Positions 49,721-57,966 of a DNA stretch of 64,000 nt are shown here, one piece after another. A program made the position numbers and the translations under genes. The DNA comes from Streptomyces sp. NBC_01341. GTDB lineage: Bacteria > Actinomycetota > Actinomycetes > Streptomycetales > Streptomycetaceae. Under the pieces are notes generated by a model that saw nothing but the letters and a program-made list of their open reading frames with translations, was not told the DNA's origin and did not search any database. The DNA lies in assembly GCF_035946055.1 (NCBI RefSeq), contig NZ_CP108364.1, forward strand, positions 5,890,001 to 5,954,000, written 5' to 3'. Each line of letters begins with the position of its first letter. The first letter of the stretch is position 1.

Positions 49721-49841
49721 GTCGTCCAGTGTCCGCCCGGAATCGGCGACGTGATCTCCGGCTCCCCGTGCCGGGTGCCGGCCGGCCCTTCACCGCCCGC
49801 AGGGCGTCACCGATGACCGGCGGCCCGCAACGTGCGGCATG

Positions 49842-50153
49842 TCAGAAGAGTGTGGCGACGCCGAACACCGCGAGCGCGACCGTGCACCCGGCCGCCGTCA
49901 GCGCGTGGCGCGGAGACAGGGGGGCGGGCCGCGCGCTGCCCATGTCCGTGACCCGGCGGTGCGCCACCAGGAGGAAGCCCAGCCAGGCCACCAGGCTCAG
50001 CGCCACCGCGAGCACGCCGGCAGACCCCGCACCGCCGTGCAGGGCCTGCCGGCCCGCCAGCAGACCCACCACCGTGCACGCCAGCGTGGTGCGCCGCCAG
50101 GCCAGCCGCGTCCGTTCCGGCTGGAGACCGGGATCGCGGGCCGGACCGGTCAC
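49842..50153 (-). CDS. DUF202 membrane protein, short
   Basis: A 103-aa inner-membrane protein with start GTG 50153 overlapping the upstream DUF202 stop as GTGA. The DUF202 signature ERTRLAWRRTTLA comes near the N-terminus, followed by three hydrophobic helices (VVGLLAGRQAL, VLAVALSLVAWLGFLLVA, AGCTVALAVFGVATLF). Such proteins resemble YidH/VTC-type membrane domains. No function known. Last gene of an overlapping set. Confidence 0.82.
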   Translation of the reverse strand: MTGPARDPGLQPERTRLAWRRTTLACTVVGLLAGRQALHGGAGSAGVLAVALSLVAWLGFLLVAHRRVTDMGSARPAPLSPRHALTAAGCTVALAVFGVATLF

Positions 50154-50545
50154 CGGCCCTCCCAGCCGAACAGGACGACCACCACCATCGCGACCGCCAC
50201 CACGGCGACGACCAGGCTCAGCAGTGCCGGGAAGCGGGACGCGGGCAGATCCTCGCCGCGCCGCATCGCCCGCTCGCACCGCACCCAGTGGTCCACGGCC
50301 CGCAGTGCGCAGAGCACCCCCGCGGCCAGCAACCCGAGGGCGAGACCCGCCCGGACGCCCCAGGCCAGGTCGGGCAGGAACTGATCGACCGCGAAACCGC
50401 CGCCGATCAGCGCCAGAGCGGTCCGGATCCAGGCCAGGAAGGTGCGCTCGTTGGCCAGGGAGAAGCGGTAGTCCGGGGTGTCACCCTCCTCACGGATCCG
50501 CTCCGGCGCGAACCACAGCCGGAGCCCCCGCACGAAGCCGCTCAC
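50150..50545 (-). CDS. DUF202 / YidH-like membrane protein
   Basis: A 131-aa membrane protein with start GTG 50545 overlapping the NUDIX gene stop. It has an amphipathic N-terminus (FVRGLRLWFAPERIREEGD), the DUF202 signature LANERTFLAWIRTALALIGGG, and three hydrophobic helices. It pairs with the shorter DUF202 gene downstream, the usual arrangement of these proteins in actinobacteria, probably forming a heteromer. Function unknown. Confidence 0.85.
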   Translation of the reverse strand: MSGFVRGLRLWFAPERIREEGDTPDYRFSLANERTFLAWIRTALALIGGGFAVDQFLPDLAWGVRAGLALGLLAAGVLCALRAVDHWVRCERAMRRGEDLPASRFPALLSLVVAVVAVAMVVVVLFGWEGR

Positions 50546-51069
50546 ACGCCCGCCCCCGGCGAGCCCGCCCGGAAGTCCCGCAGCCGGTGGTACGCCTCCA
50601 GCCCGTCCGGCACCCAGGTCCAGTCGGGCAGCCGCTCCGACAGTTCGGAGTCCGTCAGGAAGGTGTGCCAGGCGACCTCCTCCCGCTGCGGCCGCACGGG
50701 CAGCTCGCAGCGCACCTCGTACACGTACGACCACCAGCTGTGCCCGTCGCCCTCGTAGAGGAACGTGAAGAGCGGTGTGGGGCGGGGGAGCCCGGACACC
50801 CCCAGCTCCTCCTCCGCCTCACGCAGCGCGGCCTCGTCGTAGGACTCGCCGGCGCCCACGACGCCGCCGACGAACATGTCGTAGTGCGAGGGGAAGACGA
50901 GCTTCGTCGCCGTTCTGCGGTGCACGAACAGCCGGCCTGCGCCGTCCCGCACCTCGATGAAGGCGCAGCGGTGACGCAGGCCACGTGCGGTCGCCTCACC
51001 GCGCGTCGCCTGCCCGACGACCTCGTCGTTCTCGTCGACGATGTCCAGTAGTTCGTCAGCCGGAGTCAT
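50542..51069 (-). CDS. NUDIX hydrolase (YfcD-like)
   Basis: A 175-aa cytosolic pyrophosphatase. The NUDIX box spans GAGESYDEAALREAEEELGV (residues about 84-103). The preceding TRGEATARGLRHRCAFIEVRD and FVHRR segments are typical of the IDI-like/YfcD group. Start is ATG 51069 after GGATGG; ATG 51078 is possible. It overlaps the DMT gene end upstream and the DUF202 start downstream, so four genes are chained. The substrate is unknown. Confidence 0.85.
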   Translation of the reverse strand: MTPADELLDIVDENDEVVGQATRGEATARGLRHRCAFIEVRDGAGRLFVHRRTATKLVFPSHYDMFVGGVVGAGESYDEAALREAEEELGVSGLPRPTPLFTFLYEGDGHSWWSYVYEVRCELPVRPQREEVAWHTFLTDSELSERLPDWTWVPDGLEAYHRLRDFRAGSPGAGV

Positions 51070-51973
51070 GCCGTCCATCCAACATCAACCGGTCGGCGGC
51101 CGTGGCACCGTGCTTCTCCTTCCCCACCGGCATGGCCGGGTGCAGCCCCAGCAGCACGATCCCGGCCACGATCGCCGCGAGCCCCGCCGCCTGCCAGGCC
51201 AGCGCCCCGGTGTCGGTGCGCACCTGGTCGCCGAGAAAGCCGATCCCGCAGACGATCCCGGCCAGTGGCTGTGCCGCGGTCAGGGCCGGCAGCGACATCC
51301 GCAGCGGACCCGCCTCGAACGCGCTCTGGACGAGGATCAGGCTGGTCACGCCCAGGACGACCAGGGCATACGGCTGCCAGCCCGTGAACAGCGCCGCCCA
51401 TCCGCCGTCGTCCAGCCGGAGGACGCAGACCCGGGTCAGGGCGTCCTGGAGTCCGTAGAGCAGACCCCCCGCCAGACCCAGCAGCGTGGGGGCCCACGGG
51501 GTGCGCGGGTGTCTGGCGAAGGCGGTCAGCGCCAGCGCGAGCCCGACCACCAGGCCGATCACCAGCCAGTGCCGCAGCGGTTCCGTCACCGCCTCGCCGC
51601 CGCGCGGCTGGCCGGCCAGCAGGAACGTGGTGACGCCGCCGGCCAGCAGCCAGAGACCGCCCCAGCCCTGGCGGCCGAGGCGCTGTCCGGTGAAGTAGCG
51701 CGAGAGGGCCAGCGCGAAGAGCAGATTGGTGGCCAGCAGCGGTTCGACGACCGACACCTCACCCCGCCCCAGCGCCAGCGCGCCGAGGACCATGCCGCAG
51801 ATCATCAGACCGATGCCGGCCAGCCAGCTCGGCACCCTCATCAGGTCCAGCAGCAGCCGGGGCGAGAGGAAATCACTCGGCGGCGCGTGGCGGGCCGCGT
51901 CCTGCTGCAGGACGAAACCGAAGCCCGCACAGCATGCCGCGGCCACGGAAAGAGCGATCACCAGCAAGGACAC
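51056..51973 (-). CDS. DMT-superfamily transporter
   Basis: A 305-aa protein with nine to ten hydrophobic helices (LLVIALSVAAACCAGFGFVLQQ in parts at the N-terminus, then WLAGIGLMICGMVLGALAL, LLATNLLFALALSRY and so on) in an EamA-like double-repeat arrangement. I start at GTG 51973, where the first helix begins; there is no strong ribosome site. The C-terminus is a hydrophilic tail that overlaps the NUDIX gene. It is the first gene of an overlapping four-gene run. The cargo is unknown. Confidence 0.8.
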   Translation of the reverse strand: MSLLVIALSVAAACCAGFGFVLQQDAARHAPPSDFLSPRLLLDLMRVPSWLAGIGLMICGMVLGALALGRGEVSVVEPLLATNLLFALALSRYFTGQRLGRQGWGGLWLLAGGVTTFLLAGQPRGGEAVTEPLRHWLVIGLVVGLALALTAFARHPRTPWAPTLLGLAGGLLYGLQDALTRVCVLRLDDGGWAALFTGWQPYALVVLGVTSLILVQSAFEAGPLRMSLPALTAAQPLAGIVCGIGFLGDQVRTDTGALAWQAAGLAAIVAGIVLLGLHPAMPVGKEKHGATAADRLMLDGRHDSG

Positions 51974-52122
51974 GGTCCGACGATAGCCCCGCGGCCGTAT
52001 CGGAGGCGTGAGGCCGGCGTCGACCGGACGGTTGACGTGGGCGCGGCCCGTACAGAAGATCTGACCCACAGGTAACTTCGCCCTGCTGTCCCCGCTCCGC
52101 ACCGCCCCGAAGGATGGAACCC

Positions 52123-53778
52123 ATGGCGTACGACGCTGATGTGATCGTGATCGGGGCAGGACTCGCGGGGCTGGTCGCCACCGCCGAGCTCGTCGACGCG
52201 GGCCGGACCGTCATCCTCCTCGACCAGGAGCCCGAGCAGTCCATCGGCGGTCAGGCGCACTGGTCCTTCGGCGGGCTCTTCCTCGTCGACTCGCCCGAGC
52301 AGCGCCGCATGCGGATCAAGGACAGCCGCGAACTGGCCCTGCAGGACTGGTACGGCACGGCGGGCTTCGACCGCGAGGACGACCACTGGCCGCGGCAGTG
52401 GGCCGAGGCGTACGTCGACTTCGCCGCGGGGGAGAAGCGGTCCTGGCTGCACGCGCAGGGGCTGCGCTTCTTCCCCGTCGTCGGCTGGGCGGAGCGCGGC
52501 GGATACGACGCCACGGGGCACGGCAACTCCGTACCCCGCTTCCACATCACCTGGGGCACCGGTCCCGGGGTCGTCGCACCCTTCGAGCGACGGGTCCGCG
52601 AGGGCATCGCCAAGGGCCTCGTCCGGCCCCGCTTCCGCCACCGGGTGACGGGGCTCGGCCGCTCCGCGGGCGCGGTCGACACCGTCACCGGCGAGATCCT
52701 CGTGGAGAGCGGCGCCGAGCGGGGCACAGCGAGCGGCCGCGAGGTCGCGGGGTCCTTCGAGCTACGCGCCCAGGCCGTGATCGTCACCTCCGGAGGCATC
52801 GGCGGGAACCACGACCTCGTGCGCGCCCAGTGGCCCGAGCGGCTGGGCACCCCGCCGGAGAAGATGCTCTCCGGGGTCCCCGCCCACGTCGACGGACTGA
52901 TGCTGGGCATCGCCGAGAAGGCGGGCGCCCGCCACATCAACCGCGACCGGATGTGGCACTACACCGAGGGCATCGAGAACTGGAACCCCATCTGGGACAA
53001 GCACGGCATCCGGATCCTGCCCGGCCCGTCGTCCCTCTGGCTGGACGCCCGCGGCAAGCGCCTGCCGGTGCCGCTCTTCCCCGGCTTCGACACGCTGGGC
53101 ACTCTCGAACACATCATGCGGTCCGGGCACGGCTACACGTGGTTCGTTCTCGACCAGAAGATCATCGGCAAGGAGTTCGCCCTCTCCGGCTCCGAGCAGA
53201 ACCCCGACCTCACGGGCAAGTCGGTCCGCGGTGTGATCGGCCGGGCGCGTGCCGACGTCCCCGCGCCGGTGCGGGCCTTCATGGACAAGGGGGCGGACTT
53301 CGTCGTGGAGAAGGACCTCGGCGCGCTCGTGCGGGGCATGAACGCCCTCACCGGCGAGGGCCTGATCGACGAGGACGCCCTGCGGCGCGAGATCACCGCC
53401 CGCGACCGAGAGATCGCCAACCCCTTCACCAAGGACCTCCAGATCACGGCGATCAACGGAGCCCGCTCCTACCTGGGCGACAAGCTGATCCGCACCGCGA
53501 AGCCGCACCGCATCCTCGACCCGGCCGCCGGTCCGCTGATCGCCGTCCGGCTCAACATCCTGACCCGCAAGTCGCTGGGCGGCCTGGAGACCGACCTGTC
53601 CTCCCGGGTCCTCGCCGAGGACGGCGCCCCGCTGCCCGGGGTGTACGCGGCGGGGGAGGCGGCCGGATTCGGCGGCGGCGGGGTGCACGGCTACCGGTCG
53701 CTGGAGGGGACGTTCCTGGGCGGCTGCATCTTCTCCGGCCGCGCCGCCGGCCGCGCGGCCGCGAAGGCCGTCGGCTGA
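52123..53778 (+). CDS. FAD-binding dehydrogenase (fumarate reductase/KstD-like)
   Basis: A 551-aa flavoprotein. The N-terminal FAD motif is VIVIGAGLAGLVATAEL. GGQAHWSFGGLF corresponds to the FAD-proximal Ser/Gly loop. The substrate-domain middle (FHITWGTGPGVVAPFE, SGGIGGNHDLVRAQWP in parts) follows, and the C-terminal FAD closure is GVYAAGEAAGFGGGGVHGYRSLEGTFLGGCIFSG in parts. Relatives are annotated only as FAD-binding dehydrogenases; they resemble 3-ketosteroid delta-1-dehydrogenase and flavocytochrome c but do not predict a substrate. ATG 52123 is used, with AAGGA nine bases upstream. Divergent from the DMT gene. Confidence 0.87.
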   Translation: MAYDADVIVIGAGLAGLVATAELVDAGRTVILLDQEPEQSIGGQAHWSFGGLFLVDSPEQRRMRIKDSRELALQDWYGTAGFDREDDHWPRQWAEAYVDFAAGEKRSWLHAQGLRFFPVVGWAERGGYDATGHGNSVPRFHITWGTGPGVVAPFERRVREGIAKGLVRPRFRHRVTGLGRSAGAVDTVTGEILVESGAERGTASGREVAGSFELRAQAVIVTSGGIGGNHDLVRAQWPERLGTPPEKMLSGVPAHVDGLMLGIAEKAGARHINRDRMWHYTEGIENWNPIWDKHGIRILPGPSSLWLDARGKRLPVPLFPGFDTLGTLEHIMRSGHGYTWFVLDQKIIGKEFALSGSEQNPDLTGKSVRGVIGRARADVPAPVRAFMDKGADFVVEKDLGALVRGMNALTGEGLIDEDALRREITARDREIANPFTKDLQITAINGARSYLGDKLIRTAKPHRILDPAAGPLIAVRLNILTRKSLGGLETDLSSRVLAEDGAPLPGVYAAGEAAGFGGGGVHGYRSLEGTFLGGCIFSGRAAGRAAAKAVG

Positions 53779-53879
53779 CGAACCGTGTGACGGGCGGACC
53801 ACGTCCGGCCGTCCCGGCGGAATCCTCACGGCCCGGACCGGCGTGACGGGCGCCCGGGCCACGGCTGCCCGGACGTCCG

Positions 53880-54305
53880 TCACACCAGCCGTTCCACCAC
53901 CCGGAACCGCTCGGCCACGATCATCGTCCCGTCGTCCACGGTGAACAGCGGGTCGCCGAGGGCCTCCCGCATCTCCTCGCCGTGCCAGAACACCTCGTGC
54001 CCCGCCCGCCACTCCGCGACCGAGGTGTGTCCTTCCCCCTCGTCCCGCACGTGCCGCTCATCGACCGACCCCAGGGGCAGAACCCTGACCTCCGTCAGTT
54101 CTACGACGGCGACCTCCCGCCCGTCGGAGTCGATGAGCGCGGAACGCTCCCCCACGGGCGGAAGGTCCTCCTTCTCCACCTCGTACTCGGCGAGCAGGCC
54201 GGAGGTCGAGACCTTCGCGCCGGAGAGCACCGCCGCCACCAGCCGGTCGCGCAGAGGGCCGGGAAAGGCGAGGAGGAAGGGCTTGAGCGGTTCACGGTTC
54301 TCCAT
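53880..54305 (-). CDS. ASCH domain protein
   Basis: A 141-aa cytosolic protein. The ASCH fold (a PUA-like beta-barrel thought to bind RNA or modified nucleosides) covers most of it: FPGPLRDRLVAAVLSGAKVSTSGL in parts is the family's GxKxxT-like opening, and REVAVVELTEVRVLPL and GHEVFWHGEEMREAL follow. Relatives such as YqfB hydrolyse N4-acetylcytidine; whether this one does is unknown. Solitary gene. Confidence 0.82.
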   Translation of the reverse strand: MENREPLKPFLLAFPGPLRDRLVAAVLSGAKVSTSGLLAEYEVEKEDLPPVGERSALIDSDGREVAVVELTEVRVLPLGSVDERHVRDEGEGHTSVAEWRAGHEVFWHGEEMREALGDPLFTVDDGTMIVAERFRVVERLV

Positions 54306-54411
54306 GGCCGCAGTGTGGCACGCGTCACCTCGCCCTCACCCGTCACCTCCCTGACCGGGGCGCGAACTGCGCGAAAGGGCCGGTCCACCACCTTCGGCCG
54401 TCAACTGCTTG

Positions 54412-54440
54412 CAAATTAAATGTAGTTGGCCCAAGCCGCC
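54412..54440 (+). promoter_or_regulatory. AT-rich promoter-like segment before the helical-repeat gene
   Basis: TTGCAAATTAAATG flanked by CAACT and AGTTG in inverted orientation, about 110 bp before 54546; strikingly AT-rich for this DNA. Candidate promoter or operator. The 54306-54545 gap holds no other gene that I can support. Confidence 0.4.
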
Positions 54441-54545
54441 CCTTGACGTGAAGCGTTGCCTACCGCTTTGCTGTGCGCGATCGTTTGCTCGCACACAGCA
54501 TCGATATGCGCCGGTGCCATGTCGAAGTGGAAAAGGAACTCGCGG

Positions 54546-55508
54546 ATGTCTCCGCCTCCGCCACCCCTGGGCCGCGCCCGCCGCAGAGGCGGGCGCTCGG
54601 ACCACACCTTCGACCCGGCGCTCGACGACAGCGAACTCATCGAAGTACGTGGCCGGTTCGCCCAGGGCCGTTGGACACGGGCCCGCTCCCTGCTCGTCGC
54701 CACTGGCGCCGACTGGGACCACAGGGGCCACCGCGTCCTCACCCTCGCCGCCGTCCCGTCCGCCGCGGGGTGGGCCCGCGACTGGCTGCTCGCCGAACCG
54801 GACAGCCCCGACGCGACCACGCTGCTCGCCTGCGCGGCCGTGGCGCACGCCCAGCGGCCCAAGGCGGGGACCGGCGAGCGCGACCGGGCCCGCGAGGCAT
54901 GCCTCACCGCCGCGGCGCTCCACCCGGCCGATCCCACCCCCTGGCTCGGGCTGATGGCGCTGGAGCGTACCCACGGCACCCAGGAGGCGGTCGCCCGGTA
55001 CTTCGAGGAGATCCGCGCCCGCCACCCCGAACACCACCAGGCCCACCACCTCATGACGGCGGGTATCGCCGAGGCGCGCCCCGAGAGCGACCCGCTCCAC
55101 GAGGTGTACGACTTCGCCGCCTGGGCCGCCGAACAGGCCCCGGCCGACTCGCCGCTCGCGGTCCTCCCCGTCGTCGCGCACGCGGAGCGCTACCGCGTCC
55201 TCGTCGCGGCCGGAGCCCTGGGGGACGACCCGGCCGCCTCCGGCCACTGGACCGGCCGCCGCGCCCGGCAGGTGATGAAGGCCGCCTTCGACTGGTGGCT
55301 GGAATGGGAACGGGAGGACCACCCCCGCCACCGCGCAGACCTCAATTTCCTGGCCCACGCGAAGATCTGCGAAGGCAGACCCGCCGAGGCGGCGGCCCTC
55401 TTCCACCGCATCGGCCCCCACGCGACCGAGGCCCCCTGGTCGTACTCGGGCCGCGACGCCTACCCCGAATTCCTCGCCGCGCGCACCTACGCGCTCGGCG
55501 CCCCGTGA
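54546..55508 (+). CDS. Conserved tetratricopeptide-like protein
   Basis: A 320-aa soluble protein. After a basic N-terminus it is almost wholly helical with TPR-like pairs (FAQGRWTRARSLLVATGADW in parts, ACLTAAALHPADPTPWLGLMALER in parts, ARYFEEIRARHPEHHQAHHLM in parts). It resembles a Streptomyces conserved hypothetical family. I chose ATG 54546 because AAGGAACTC precedes it; ATG 54519 is possible. The stop overlaps an in-frame start of the permease gene (TGATG), so the two genes are linked, perhaps as a regulator or partner of the permease. Function unknown. Confidence 0.75.
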   Translation: MSPPPPPLGRARRRGGRSDHTFDPALDDSELIEVRGRFAQGRWTRARSLLVATGADWDHRGHRVLTLAAVPSAAGWARDWLLAEPDSPDATTLLACAAVAHAQRPKAGTGERDRAREACLTAAALHPADPTPWLGLMALERTHGTQEAVARYFEEIRARHPEHHQAHHLMTAGIAEARPESDPLHEVYDFAAWAAEQAPADSPLAVLPVVAHAERYRVLVAAGALGDDPAASGHWTGRRARQVMKAAFDWWLEWEREDHPRHRADLNFLAHAKICEGRPAEAAALFHRIGPHATEAPWSYSGRDAYPEFLAARTYALGAP

Positions 55509-55543
55509 TGCAGGTTGCTCTCAACGAAGGGACCACCCCCGCC

Positions 55544-57118
55544 ATGTCGACGGGCAGATCAGATACGAGCGGGACCGCGACCGGCCGGACGGCCGACGGC
55601 ACCGGCGGGATCAACACCTACAAGGGTGCGGAGCGCGCCCTGCGTGCCGACCGGCTCGGCACCCCGGGCCTGCTCCTCTCGGTCCTCGCGGCCAGCGCCC
55701 CGCTGATGGTCGTCGCCGGAGTGATGCCGACCGTCTTCGGCGTCATGGGCATCGTCGGACAGCCCCTGCTGTACGTCATCCTCGGCGTCGTCCTGATGCT
55801 GTTCAGCGTCGGCTACGCGGAGATGAGCCGGCACGTCCACAACGCCGGCGCCTTCTACGCCTACATCGCGCGCGGCCTCGGGCCGACCGCCGGCGCGGGT
55901 GCCTCGCTCGTCGCCCTGGTCGCCTACAGCGCCATGCAGGTGGGCATCTACGGCATCCTCGGCTTCGAGGTCTCCGGCCTCTTCGCCACCTATCTCGACA
56001 TCGACCTGGTGTGGTGGGTCCCGGCCCTCGTCTCCGTGGCCGTCGTCGGCGTACTCGGCTGGCTGAAGATCGACCTCAACGCCAAGGTGCTCGGCGTGCT
56101 GCTCGTCGTCGAGTGCGCCCTCGTGGTGATCTTCGACATCGCCGCCATCGGCAAGCCCGGACCCGAAGGGCTGTCCCTGCACGCGTTCGACCCGGAGACG
56201 CTCACCGGAGCCGGCCTCGGCACCGCGCTCTGCTTCTGCATCGCCGCGTTCGTCGGCTTCGAACAGGCCCCGGTGTACGCGGAGGAGACCAGCCGCCCGC
56301 AGATCGTCGTCTCCCGGGTGATGTTCCTGGCCGTCGGCTACGCCGCACTGTTCCTCGCCGTCAGCTCCTGGGCCCTCACCGTCGCCGCCGGCCCGGCCTC
56401 CATCGCGGACACCTCGCTGAAGCAGGGCCCGGGCATGCTCTTCGGCCTCACCGAGGAGCGCCTCGGCTCCACGTTCACCGACGTCCTGCACGTCCTGTTC
56501 GTCACCGGCATGTTCGCCGCGCTGCTCAGCTTCCACAACGTGGTCGCCCGCTACGCGTTCGCCATGGGCCGTGAGGGACTGCTGCCCGCCGGCTTCGGCC
56601 GCACCAGCAAGGCGAGCGGCGCGCCCGCCACCGGATCCATGCTCCAGTCCGCGGTCTCCGTCGTCATCGTGCTGGCCTTCGCGCTCGCCGACGACTACCC
56701 GGTCGGCGACCCCACGGCGCCGGTCCTGCACCTCTTCACCTGGATGGGCAACGTCGGCGCGCTCGGAGTCATCGTGCTGATGGCCGCGGCTTCCTTCGCC
56801 GTCATCGCGTTCTTCGTACGCCGCGGAGCCGGCCGGGCCCAGGCACCCCGCCTCATCGCCTCGGGACTCGCGGGCGCCGCTCTCCTCGCCATCGCCGTCT
56901 TCACGGTCCGGGACTTCGACGTCCTGGTCGGCTCCGGCCCCGGCTCGGTGCTCAACTGGGTGCTGCCCGGCGTCATCGTCCTCGCCCTCGTCGTGGGCCT
57001 GGCCTACGGGGCACTGCTGCGCCGCACCAGGCCCGAGGTCCACGCGAGGATCGGGCTCGGCAACGAGGCCTTCCAGCTGGAGAAGGCATCGGAGGGCGTG
57101 CCCGCGGGCCCGCGCTGA
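55544..57118 (+). CDS. APC family amino acid permease
   Basis: A 524-aa membrane transporter with twelve to thirteen helices. The first APC helix (LLLSVLAASAPLMVVAGVMP in parts) and GYAEMSRHVHNAGAFYAYIARGLG in parts form the family's conserved substrate-site region. FVGFEQAPVYAEETSRP in parts is the helix 6-7 signature. Start ATG 55544 follows GAAGGGA; the ATG at 55508, overlapping the previous stop, would add twelve residues. It imports an amino acid or amine; specificity is not readable. Followed by a hairpin terminator. Confidence 0.88.
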   Translation: MSTGRSDTSGTATGRTADGTGGINTYKGAERALRADRLGTPGLLLSVLAASAPLMVVAGVMPTVFGVMGIVGQPLLYVILGVVLMLFSVGYAEMSRHVHNAGAFYAYIARGLGPTAGAGASLVALVAYSAMQVGIYGILGFEVSGLFATYLDIDLVWWVPALVSVAVVGVLGWLKIDLNAKVLGVLLVVECALVVIFDIAAIGKPGPEGLSLHAFDPETLTGAGLGTALCFCIAAFVGFEQAPVYAEETSRPQIVVSRVMFLAVGYAALFLAVSSWALTVAAGPASIADTSLKQGPGMLFGLTEERLGSTFTDVLHVLFVTGMFAALLSFHNVVARYAFAMGREGLLPAGFGRTSKASGAPATGSMLQSAVSVVIVLAFALADDYPVGDPTAPVLHLFTWMGNVGALGVIVLMAAASFAVIAFFVRRGAGRAQAPRLIASGLAGAALLAIAVFTVRDFDVLVGSGPGSVLNWVLPGVIVLALVVGLAYGALLRRTRPEVHARIGLGNEAFQLEKASEGVPAGPR

Positions 57119-57148
57119 CCGCCCCTTCTTACCGAAGCGTGACGTGCG

Positions 57149-57180
57149 CCCGCGGCCCCTGGTGACGGGACGGCCGCGGG
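57149..57180 (+). terminator. Terminator after the permease gene
   Basis: Nine-base perfect arms CCCGCGGCC / GGCCGCGGG with a 14-base loop, 31 bp after the stop. Confidence 0.55.
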
Positions 57181-57195
57181 TGTTCGAATGGGCCG

Positions 57196-57966
57196 GTGAA
57201 ACGTGAGACTCCAGACCCCGGCGGCCCCCCTCCCGTATCCGGCGCACCGCCGGACACGGACAGCGCGGGCACACCCGTCGGCCGCCGCCTGGTGCTGGCC
57301 ATGCTCGGCCTCGGCGTCGCCGGGGTGGCCGCCGCCCCCTCCCTCCAGGGCGCGATGGAGAACGGGCTGGGAGCCGTCGCCGGCAAGGACCCCACCGGGC
57401 TCACCGGTCTGCTCCCCAACGGCGGCGGCTTCCGCTACTACTCCGTCACCACCTCCGTACCGGAGAAGACCGCCGCCGACTACCGGCTCACCGTGGACGG
57501 CATGGTCGACCGCCCGGCCACGTACACGCTCGACTCGCTGAAGGCACTGCCGCAGACCCGCCTCGTCCGCGACGTCCAGTGCGTCACGGGATGGCGGGTG
57601 CCCAAGACCCCGTTCGAGGGCGTCGGCCTCCGGGCACTGCTGGACGCGGCGGGCGTACGGCCCGGGGCGAAGGCCGTACGCTTCACCTGCTTCGACGGTG
57701 CCTACAGCGAGAGCCTGACCCTGGAACAGGCCCGCCGCGCCGACGTCCTGGTCGCCCTGCGCATGAAGGACGAGCCGCTGGCCCACGCCCACGGCGGCCC
57801 GGTCCGCCTCTACGTCGCCCCCATGTACTTCTACAAGTCGGCGAAATGGCTGTCCGGGATCACCGTGACCGATTCCGTGCGCCCCGGATACTGGGAGGAG
57901 CTCGGTTATGACGTCGACGCCTGGGTCGGCCGGTCCAACGGCCGCGATGACACCCCCACCGTCTGA
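57196..57966 (+). CDS. Secreted molybdopterin oxidoreductase (sulfite oxidase/YedY fold)
   Basis: A 256-aa exported or membrane-anchored molybdoenzyme. After a Pro-rich cytosolic stretch there is a twin-arginine-like signal (GRRLVLAMLGLGVAG). The SUOX-fold domain contains the molybdenum ligand Cys in RDVQCVTGW and landmarks such as LRALLDAAG and HGGPVRLYVAPMYFYKSAKWL in parts. It starts at GTG 57196 with a weak ribosome site. The downstream overlapping gene encodes a cytochrome b, which probably passes electrons between quinone and this enzyme, as in MsrPQ. The substrate is unknown. Confidence 0.87.
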   Translation: MKRETPDPGGPPPVSGAPPDTDSAGTPVGRRLVLAMLGLGVAGVAAAPSLQGAMENGLGAVAGKDPTGLTGLLPNGGGFRYYSVTTSVPEKTAADYRLTVDGMVDRPATYTLDSLKALPQTRLVRDVQCVTGWRVPKTPFEGVGLRALLDAAGVRPGAKAVRFTCFDGAYSESLTLEQARRADVLVALRMKDEPLAHAHGGPVRLYVAPMYFYKSAKWLSGITVTDSVRPGYWEELGYDVDAWVGRSNGRDDTPTV

